Below are positions 1 through 5,307 of a stretch of DNA of 5,307 nt, piece after piece (the first letter of the stretch is position 1; each line of letters starts with the position of its first letter). Source of the stretch: Deltaproteobacteria bacterium (lineage in GTDB: Bacteria > Myxococcota_A > UBA796 > UBA2385); contig RFKJ01000259.1 in the NCBI GenBank assembly GCA_003694325.1, positions 1 through 5,307 of the forward strand, in the 5' to 3' direction. The notes beneath the pieces were generated by a model. That model had not been told where the DNA came from. It was given only the letters and a program-made list of their open reading frames with translations, and did not search any database. The translations under genes and the position numbers were made by a program.

Positions 1-296
1 GCGGCGGCGTGGTCACCTTCCTCGGCCATCGCCAGTGGACCTTCCACCCCGGAGAGGCCGGCCACCGGTTCTCCCTGGGCGGCCAGACCGGGAGCTACGC
101 CCTGCTCAACGTGGTCAACCTGCTGATCTCGCCGTGGGTCGTCTGGGGCTTCGCCCGGCTCACCGGCGACCGGCTGGTGCTGGCCAAGCTGCTGACGGAA
201 GCGGTCATGCTGGTCGAGAGCTACCTGCTCACCGCCCTCATCTTCCGGCGGCGAGCGGCGTCGCCCTCCCCTCGCCGGCCGGTGTCCGGTGACTGA
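1..296 (+). CDS. GtrA-type membrane protein (probable polyprenyl-phosphate-sugar flippase), 3' part only
   Basis: The frame is open from the window edge (first full codon at 3) to TGA at 294-296, giving about 97 visible residues; the start lies upstream. GtrA-family proteins are about 120-150 residues with four membrane helices and are thought to flip polyprenyl-phosphate-linked sugars across the cytoplasmic membrane. The visible part opens with the end of helix 2 and the family's signature-like stretch VTFLGHRQWTF, comparable to the usual F-x-x-N-R-x-W-x-F motif. A hydrophilic loop follows, then helix 3 (SYALLNVVNLLISPWVVWGF) and helix 4 (from VLAKLLTEAVMLVESYLLTA), ending in a basic tail with FRRR. 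The second N-R-x-W-x-F motif often found after helix 4 is degenerate here (TALIFRRR). The last 8 bp overlap the next gene, so the two are probably co-translated. The family call rests on the motif and helix pattern, because helices 1-2 are missing. Confidence 0.8.
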   Translation, partial: GGVVTFLGHRQWTFHPGEAGHRFSLGGQTGSYALLNVVNLLISPWVVWGFARLTGDRLVLAKLLTEAVMLVESYLLTALIFRRRAASPSPRRPVSGD

Positions 297-2514
297 CCGG
301 TCCCGCGGCACCCGCGCAGCGGCGGCCTGGGCGGCGGCGCTGGTCCTCCTCGTCCTGCTGCCCGCCCTGCCCCTGCTGACCGGGCAGGGGCTGCTGGTGC
401 AGCACGACATCTGGATCTCCGACCTGCTGCACAGCCAGCTCCCCTACAAGGCCTTCCTCGGCCGACACCTCGCCGGTGGACACCTCCCGCTGTGGATGCC
501 CGACATCTTCTCGGGCGTGCCCTTCCTCGCCCAGGTGGAGGCCGGCGCGCTCTACCTGCCCCACTGGCCGCTGTTCGCCTTCCTCGACCCCTACCGGGCG
601 CTCGGGCTGGCGCTGGGTCTGGACATCGTCCTGGCCGCCGTCGGCTGCTTCCTGCTGTCCCGCCGCCTCGGGGCGACTCCCGCCGGCGCACTGCTCGCCG
701 GGTTGAGCTTCGCCTGGTGCGGGTTCATGGTCACCCACGGGCGGCACCTCAACATGCACGCCGCCGCCTCGCTGCTGCCGTGGATCCTGCTGGCCGGCGA
801 GCGGCTCCTCGACAGCCATGGCCGACACGGCGGCCCGGCACTGGCGGTGCTGCTGGCCCTGCAGGTCGCCGCCGGTCACCCGCAGATCACGTGGATGAGC
901 GGCCTGTTGCTGGCGGCGCGCTGGCTCCACGCCGCCACCGGGCAGGGCTGGCGCCCGGCCCTGGGCAGCGGGCTGGCCCTGGCGGCCGCGACCGGCCTGG
1001 GCGGACTGCTGCTGGCCGTCCAGCTCGTACCGGCCGTGGCCTTCACCCGCTCGTCGCTGGCGACGACGCCGCCGACCTGGGAATACGCCTCGGCCTTCCC
1101 CTTCGCCCTCCACGACCTGTGGACCCTCATCTGGCCGCCGGCGGCCGGCTCCATGGAGGGCTACGACCACCCCGGGGGCAACACGATCCCCTGGGGAAAC
1201 TACGGCTACGCCGGCCTGCTGCCGCTGCTGCTGGCGTTCGTCGGCCTGCTGCGGGGCACCGGTCCCCGCCGTCTCCGGTGGTTCTGGGGCGCCACCGCCG
1301 TCATCTCGCTGCTGCTGGTCACCGGGCCCCACACCCCGCTGTGGCGCATCACCTGGACCGTCGTCCCCGGGGCCCGCATCTTCCGCTTCCCCACGCGGTT
1401 CCTGCTGTTCGTGGACCTCGGCCTCGCCCTGCTGGCCGGCCTGGGGCTGTCGGCCCTGCTCCGGCGCCTGCCGCCGCGCGCCGCCACCCTGGCCGGCGCC
1501 GCCGCCGCCGCCCTGACCCTGGCCGACCTCGCGGTCCACCAGGGCGAGCGCTTCCCGATCGACGACATCGAGCCGTGGCGGCAGGCGACGGCCGTCGCCG
1601 ACGCCCTGGGGCACGGGCCGGCGCCCCCCCGCGTGTGGACGCTCGACGAAATCGAGCCCTGGGAGGAGGCCTTCCACGAGGCCCGCGGCTTCACCCTGGG
1701 CACCGCCCCCTACCGCCGGGCCTGGCAGATCCCCATCGGCAGCAGCGGGGTGCTGACCGGGCTCCGATCCGCGTCGGGCTACGCCCGGATGGTGCATGTC
1801 CGCACCGCCGCCTTCTGGCAGCCCTACAACCGCGGGCTCCTGCCCCTGGCGATCACCGCCCGCCGCCCGACCCCCGACGCCCCCGACATGCCGCCGGCGC
1901 TCTCGGCCCTCCTCGATCGCGGCGCGGTCACCGCGCTCGTCGCCACCTGGTCGCCCCGCGGGGCCGGCGAGCCCGTCCTCGACCAGCCGGTCCACGTCTT
2001 CCGCCGCCCCTCGGCCCTTCCCCGTGCCTACCTCGCCCCGTCGTGGCAACCGGTCGAGGACCTGCGGGCGGCCGGGCGGTGGATGCTCCGGGACGGTCTC
2101 GACCAGCCCCAGCGACCGGCCCTGGAAGGCGGGGGCCCGCCGCCCCGGGACGACGGGGACATCGTGCCGCTGACCCTCGTCGAGCAGGGCACCGACGCCC
2201 TCTCCGTGCAACTCCCCCCCGACAGCCCCGCCGGCGTGGTCATCGTCGCCGACTCCTGGGACGAGGGCTGGCGGGCCTGGGTGGATGGCGTCGAGCGCCC
2301 GGTGCTGGTGGCCAACGGCTACCAGCGGGGCGTGGTCGTCCCCGCCGGAGCCCGGGCCGTGGCGATGCGCTACCGCCCGCCGGGGCTGGTCCCGGGTGCC
2401 GGGCTGTCGCTGGGCGCCGGGCTGCTTTGGATGGTCTGGGTGGGGGCCTCCCGAGCCCGCGACCGGCGCGGCGATCGCACCACGAACAGCGGGCGGGCCT
2501 TGATCTCGTCGTAG
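289..2514 (+). CDS. YfhO-type polytopic membrane protein (putative GT-C glycosyltransferase)
   Basis: This is a 741-residue membrane protein resembling the YfhO family, GT-C-like enzymes thought to transfer sugars from polyprenyl phosphate to envelope polymers on the outer face of the membrane. Helix 1 (about 10-31) is followed by a large outside loop with HDIWISD (39-45) and the family-like GGHLPLWMPDIFSGVPF (63-79); its acidic residues are candidate catalytic groups. About ten further hydrophobic segments lie between 103 and 416, then a long soluble domain (about 417-697). This domain ends in the typical DSWDEGWRAWVDG (655-667) and VPAGARAVAMRYRPPG (684-699), just before a last helix (about 699-719). 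The GTG start at 289 lies inside the end of the gtrA-like gene (GTGACTGA), with no clear Shine-Dalgarno, so coupling is likely. The final 48 residues overlap the convergent glycosyltransferase gene, and the tail after the last helix looks non-conserved. Sugar and acceptor cannot be read from sequence; the family call is firm, the enzymatic role inferred. Confidence 0.85.
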   Translation: MTDRSRGTRAAAAWAAALVLLVLLPALPLLTGQGLLVQHDIWISDLLHSQLPYKAFLGRHLAGGHLPLWMPDIFSGVPFLAQVEAGALYLPHWPLFAFLDPYRALGLALGLDIVLAAVGCFLLSRRLGATPAGALLAGLSFAWCGFMVTHGRHLNMHAAASLLPWILLAGERLLDSHGRHGGPALAVLLALQVAAGHPQITWMSGLLLAARWLHAATGQGWRPALGSGLALAAATGLGGLLLAVQLVPAVAFTRSSLATTPPTWEYASAFPFALHDLWTLIWPPAAGSMEGYDHPGGNTIPWGNYGYAGLLPLLLAFVGLLRGTGPRRLRWFWGATAVISLLLVTGPHTPLWRITWTVVPGARIFRFPTRFLLFVDLGLALLAGLGLSALLRRLPPRAATLAGAAAAALTLADLAVHQGERFPIDDIEPWRQATAVADALGHGPAPPRVWTLDEIEPWEEAFHEARGFTLGTAPYRRAWQIPIGSSGVLTGLRSASGYARMVHVRTAAFWQPYNRGLLPLAITARRPTPDAPDMPPALSALLDRGAVTALVATWSPRGAGEPVLDQPVHVFRRPSALPRAYLAPSWQPVEDLRAAGRWMLRDGLDQPQRPALEGGGPPPRDDGDIVPLTLVEQGTDALSVQLPPDSPAGVVIVADSWDEGWRAWVDGVERPVLVANGYQRGVVVPAGARAVAMRYRPPGLVPGAGLSLGAGLLWMVWVGASRARDRRGDRTTNSGRALISS
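2370..2514. other. 145-bp tail-to-tail overlap of two convergent coding regions
   Basis: The + strand YfhO-type gene ends at TAG 2512-2514 and the - strand glycosyltransferase gene ends at 2370-2372, so both are coding through this segment. It holds the last helix and tail of the YfhO-type protein (residues from about 694) and the post-helix end of the glycosyltransferase (residues from about 291). The two frames are phased so that third codon positions face each other (coordinates divisible by 3). This suits the G/C-ending codon bias of both genes. No separate intergenic terminator exists between them. Confidence 0.9.
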
Positions 2515-3386
2515 ATCGCCGCGAGGTAGGCGGCGATCACCCCCAGGCAGACCAGGATGGCCCCCCCCATGATCAGGATCGCCAGGATGGTGGTGGTGAA
2601 CCCGTCGACCGCCGCGCCCCGCGCCCAGTTCCACAGGGTCTGGATCGACAGCAGCAGGGCGAAGGCGGTCGTCAGGAACCCCAGCCAGGCGATGGCCCGC
2701 AACGGGAGGCTGGAGAAGGAGACCAGGGTCGAGATGGTGTAGCGGACGAGCTGGGAGGTGCTCCACTTGGTCCGACCGCCGGCCCGTTCGGCGACCACGA
2801 ACGGGACCTCGGCCACCGAGAACCCCAGCCAGGCCACCAGCCCGCGGAAGAAGCGGTTGCGCTCCTCGCAGGCGTTGAGCACGTCCACGACCTGCCGGTC
2901 GAGCAGCTTGTAGTCGCTGGACCGCCGCAGGTCGGCATCCACGGCCCGGCCGACCAGCCGGTTGAACAGCCGGGCGGCCAGCCCGTACAGCAGCCCCTCG
3001 CGGCCCCGGTCCTGCTTGACGGCGTTGACCACGTCGTAGCCCTCGTCCCACCGGGCCAGCATCTGGGGGAGGAGGTCGGGCGGATGCTGGAGGTCGGCAT
3101 CCATGAGGATCACCGCCGCGCCGCGGGCCGCTGCCAGCCCCGCAGCCATCGCCGCCTCCTTGCCGAAGTTGCGCGACAGGCGCAGCGGGACCAGGACCGG
3201 CAGGGTGGCCGCCCGCTCCTCCAGGCGCTCGCCGGTGCCGTCGCGGGACCCGTCGTCCACGCAGATCAGCTCGAAGCTGCGCCCCAGGGAGGTCAGCTCG
3301 GCCACCACGGCGTCGACCAGGCGATCGACCACCGCGACCTCGTCGTACATCGGCACGACGACGGACAGCTCGGGAGGAGGAGACAT
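2370..3386 (-). CDS. Family-2 polyprenyl-phosphate glycosyltransferase (GtrB/CsbB/DPM1-like), membrane-anchored
   Basis: This 338-residue protein is predicted to move a sugar from a nucleotide donor to a polyprenyl phosphate at the inner face of the membrane. A GT-A catalytic domain (about 6-225) shows, in order, LSVVVPMYDE, the nucleotide-binding VDDGS (D44, D45), NFGKEAAMAAGL (from 73), the metal-binding DADLQHPP (D96, D98) and RFFRGL (178-183), all typical of the DPM1/GtrB branch. Two C-terminal helices follow (about 228-249 and 263-289), then IYDEIKARPLFVVR, the usual end of these proteins. The remaining tail (305-338) is rich in Ser, Pro and Arg and is encoded opposite the YfhO-type gene. 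I chose ATG 3386 because TAGGA sits 8 nt upstream; an in-frame ATG at 3395 would add three residues but has that element directly against it. It follows the FadH-like gene by 35 bp in the same direction. The sugar (glucose, mannose, GlcNAc or other) cannot be deduced. Confidence 0.93.
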   Translation of the reverse strand: MSPPPELSVVVPMYDEVAVVDRLVDAVVAELTSLGRSFELICVDDGSRDGTGERLEERAATLPVLVPLRLSRNFGKEAAMAAGLAAARGAAVILMDADLQHPPDLLPQMLARWDEGYDVVNAVKQDRGREGLLYGLAARLFNRLVGRAVDADLRRSSDYKLLDRQVVDVLNACEERNRFFRGLVAWLGFSVAEVPFVVAERAGGRTKWSTSQLVRYTISTLVSFSSLPLRAIAWLGFLTTAFALLLSIQTLWNWARGAAVDGFTTTILAILIMGGAILVCLGVIAAYLAAIYDEIKARPLFVVRSPRRSRAREAPTQTIQSSPAPSDSPAPGTSPGGR

Positions 3387-3394
3387 CCCCGGCA

Positions 3395-3399
3395 TCCTA
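3395..3399 (-). promoter_or_regulatory. Shine-Dalgarno-like TAGGA deciding the glycosyltransferase start
   Basis: Read on the - strand, TAGGA (core AGGA, 3398-3395) lies 8 nt before ATG 3386, a normal spacing. The same element abuts or overlaps the upstream in-frame ATG at 3395, which makes that codon the weaker start. Confidence 0.45.
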
Positions 3400-3421
3400 C
3401 CGGTCGGCGGCGCCCCGACGC

Positions 3422-5307
3422 CTACAGCGCCGCCGCCAGGCGGGTGCCCTGGTCGATGGCCCGGCGGGCGTCCAGCTCGGCGGCTTCGTCGGCTCCCCCG
3501 ATGCAGTGGACCGTCAGCCCGGCCTCGCGCAGCGGCGCGGCCAGCTCGTCGGCCGACACCTGGCCTGCGCAGATCACCACCGTGTCCACCGGGAGCAGTC
3601 GCCGCTCCCCCGACTGCTCGACGTGCAGCCCGGCGTCGTCGATGCGCAGGTACTGGAGGTCACCGAGCATGTGCACCCCGCGCTTCTGGAGCCGGGCGCG
3701 GTGGATCCACCCCGTCGTCCGGCCCAGGTTCCGGCCGTGCTTGTGCCGCGACCGCTGGCACAGCCAGATCTCCCGGGCCGCCGGCGCCGACCGCGGCGGG
3801 CGCAGTCCTCCCCGGGGTCCCTCGGGGGTGCCCCAGGAATCGAAGGCCACACCCCACTCCTCCATGAACGCGGCGATGTCGGGGTGGACCCCGGTCGGGC
3901 GGGGTGCCGACAGGAACTCGGCCACGTCGAAGCCGATTCCCCCGGCCCCGATGATGGCCACCCGCCGACCGACCGGCGCGTCGTGGGCCAGCACGTCGAT
4001 GTAGCCGACGACCTTGGGGTGATCGATGCCCGGGATCGCCGGCCGCCGGGGATGCACCCCGGTGGCCAGGACGACGTGGTCGAACCCGCCGCCCGCCAGC
4101 AGTGGCACGTCGGCGCGGGTCTGCAGGCGCAGGTCGACGCCGGCCCGGCCCAGGCGTCCCTCGAAGTAGCGCAGGGTCTCGGCGAACTCCTCCTTTCCCG
4201 GGATCCGGCGGGCCATGTTGAACTGCCCGCCGATGCGGTCGGCGGCCTCGAACAGCGTCACCGAGTGGCCGCGCTCCGCGGCCGTGCAGGCGGCGGCCAG
4301 CCCCGCCGGACCGGCGCCGATCACCGCGATCCGGCGACGCTCGGTGGCCGGCTCGACGACCAGCTCGGTCTCGTGACAGGCCGCCGGGTTGACCAGGCAG
4401 CTCGCCCGCCGGTTCTGGAACACGTGGTCGAGGCAGGCCTGGTTGCAGGCGATGCAGGTGTTGATCTCGGTCGCCCGCCCGGCGGCGGCCTTGGCCACGA
4501 AGTCCGGGTCGGCCAGCAGGGGCCGGGCCATGCTGACCATGTCGGCGGCCCCGCTGGCCAGCAGGGCCTCGGCGACCTCCGGGGTGTTGATCCGGTTGCT
4601 GGTGACGACCGGGATCGACACCGCGCCCGACTGCTTCAGCCGCCGGGTCACCCACCCGAAGGCCGCCCGCGGCACGAGGGTGGCGATGGTCGGCACCCGG
4701 GCCTCGTGCCAGCCGATGCCGGTGTTGATGAGGTCGGCACCGGCCTGCTCGACGGCGGTGGCGAGCTGCAGGACCTCGGGCCAGGCGCTGCCATCGGGAA
4801 CCAGGTCGAGCATGCTCAGCCGGTAGATGATGAGGAACCCCCGGCCGACCTCCTGGCGACAGCGGCGCACCACCTCCACCGGGAACCGCATCCGGGCGGC
4901 GGCATCGCCCCCCCACTCGTCGGTGCGCCGGTTGGTGCGGGCGGCGATGAACTGGTTGATGAGGTAGCCCTCGCTGCCCATGATCTCCACGCCGTCGTAG
5001 CCGGCCTCCGCCGCCAGGCTGGCGCACCGGGCGAAGTCGTCGATGGTCCGGCGGACTCCCCGCCCGGTCAGCGGCCAGGGGGTGAACGGCGTGATCGGGG
5101 ACCGGATCCGGCTCGGCGCGACGCTCCACGGGGTGTATCCGTAGCGGCCGGCGTGGAGGATCTGCATGGCGATGCGTCCGCCCTCGGCGTGCACCGCGTC
5201 GGTGATGTGCCGATGGCGGCGGGCCTCCCGGCGAGTGCTCAGCGTGGCGGCGAAGGGCTTGAGCTGGCCGGCCCGGTTCGGCGAGATCCCACCGGTGACG
5301 ATGAGCC
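3422..5307 (-). CDS. fadH: FadH-type NADPH-dependent 2,4-dienoyl-CoA reductase (Old Yellow Enzyme fused to a flavin disulfide-reductase-like module), 5' end cut by window
   Basis: This enzyme reduces 2,4-dienoyl-CoA intermediates during beta-oxidation of unsaturated fatty acids in the cytoplasm, using FMN, a 4Fe-4S cluster, FAD and NADPH. The frame runs open to the window edge, giving 627 full codons. By recalled alignment with E. coli FadH (672 residues), about 53 N-terminal residues are missing. Counting from the first full codon (5305), the Old Yellow Enzyme barrel holds MQILHAGRYGY, the catalytic Tyr of MGSEGYLIN (Y114, codon 4964-4966) and the catalytic His of NTGIGWHEAR (H200, codon 4706-4708). 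The cluster ligands follow as C-x2-C-x3-C-x11-C (C284, C287, C291, C303; 4397-4456). The FAD fold has VIGAGPAGLAAA (about 329-340), the NADPH fold IIGAGGIGFD (about 451-460), and ICAGQ (578-582) precedes the C-terminal ELDARRAIDQGTRLA. GTG at 5194 falls inside conserved barrel sequence and is not the start. No key residue is missing. A related trimethylamine-dehydrogenase-like enzyme is possible, but match to FadH throughout favours this call. Confidence 0.93.
   Translation of the reverse strand, partial: LIVTGGISPNRAGQLKPFAATLSTRREARRHRHITDAVHAEGGRIAMQILHAGRYGYTPWSVAPSRIRSPITPFTPWPLTGRGVRRTIDDFARCASLAAEAGYDGVEIMGSEGYLINQFIAARTNRRTDEWGGDAAARMRFPVEVVRRCRQEVGRGFLIIYRLSMLDLVPDGSAWPEVLQLATAVEQAGADLINTGIGWHEARVPTIATLVPRAAFGWVTRRLKQSGAVSIPVVTSNRINTPEVAEALLASGAADMVSMARPLLADPDFVAKAAAGRATEINTCIACNQACLDHVFQNRRASCLVNPAACHETELVVEPATERRRIAVIGAGPAGLAAACTAAERGHSVTLFEAADRIGGQFNMARRIPGKEEFAETLRYFEGRLGRAGVDLRLQTRADVPLLAGGGFDHVVLATGVHPRRPAIPGIDHPKVVGYIDVLAHDAPVGRRVAIIGAGGIGFDVAEFLSAPRPTGVHPDIAAFMEEWGVAFDSWGTPEGPRGGLRPPRSAPAAREIWLCQRSRHKHGRNLGRTTGWIHRARLQKRGVHMLGDLQYLRIDDAGLHVEQSGERRLLPVDTVVICAGQVSADELAAPLREAGLTVHCIGGADEAAELDARRAIDQGTRLAAAL

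Noticed and set aside
1498..1512. Five consecutive GCC triplets in the YfhO-type gene.
   Set aside because: They encode an alanine run inside a membrane helix and match the general Ala and codon bias; no sign of an unstable repeat.
2561..2568. A run of eight C (eight G in the GT2 coding strand), considered as a slippage tract for phase-variable glycosylation.
   Set aside because: Runs of seven C also occur at 1624-1630, 2214-2220 and 4908-4914, so such runs are ordinary at this base composition. The frame is intact and the tract encodes a plausible helix segment (IMGGAI). Read-level length variation would be needed to revive it.
238..3051. A 937-codon open frame on the - strand, antisense to the YfhO-type gene and overlapping the GT2 in another frame.
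   Set aside because: The product is low-complexity (Gly, Arg, Gln, Pro) without any domain, and both overlapped genes have clear family motifs in their own frames. It is a codon-bias shadow.
3403..3419. Short inverted repeat GTCGG/CCGAC with a 7-base loop between FadH and the GT2, considered as a terminator or attenuator.
   Set aside because: A five-base stem with no U-tract is too weak and is expected by chance in GC-rich DNA.
492..4004. A 1170-codon open frame on the + strand running across the YfhO-type gene, the antisense of the GT2 and part of the antisense of FadH.
   Set aside because: It crosses three well-supported genes, its translation is dominated by Arg, Pro, Gly and Ala with no recognisable motif, and long spurious frames are expected where stops are rare in high-GC DNA.
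3660..5129. A 489-codon open frame on the - strand inside the FadH-like gene.
   Set aside because: It is a shifted frame of FadH; the FadH frame holds the catalytic Tyr and His, the cluster cysteines and both nucleotide-binding motifs.

Overview
The window is high-GC DNA (roughly 70% or more by eye) with GTG as well as ATG starts, very tight gene packing and strongly G/C-ending codons. This fits an actinobacterium-like chromosome. The protein families do not fix the lineage further, and nothing suggests a plasmid, phage or transposon.

Layout: two genes run on the + strand. The first is the 3' part of a GtrA-type small membrane protein (1-296). It overlaps by 8 bp the start of a 741-residue polytopic membrane protein of the YfhO type (289-2514). 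Two genes run on the - strand and converge on them. The first, reading leftward, is a nearly complete FadH-type 2,4-dienoyl-CoA reductase (3422-5307, 5' end outside the window). It is followed after 35 bp by a membrane-anchored family-2 polyprenyl-phosphate glycosyltransferase (2370-3386). The two convergent genes overlap tail to tail by 145 bp. There is no non-coding stretch longer than 35 bp, so no promoter, terminator, RNA gene, CRISPR array or insertion sequence is visible, and promoters must lie outside the window.

How the genes may work together: in Firmicutes such as Bacillus, Listeria and Staphylococcus, a GT2 enzyme (CsbB/GtrB type), a GtrA/GtcA-type flippase and a YfhO-type GT-C enzyme form a three-component glycosylation pathway. 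The sugar is loaded on a polyprenyl phosphate inside the cell, flipped, and transferred to an envelope polymer outside. All three component types sit side by side here, so the best reading is a compact envelope glycosylation module of unknown sugar and acceptor. The FadH-like enzyme belongs by sequence to unsaturated fatty-acid beta-oxidation. Its link to the glycosyltransferase may be no more than shared transcription.

The most unusual structural point is the 145-bp convergent overlap, in which each protein's non-conserved tail is encoded opposite the other protein's expected C-terminal region.
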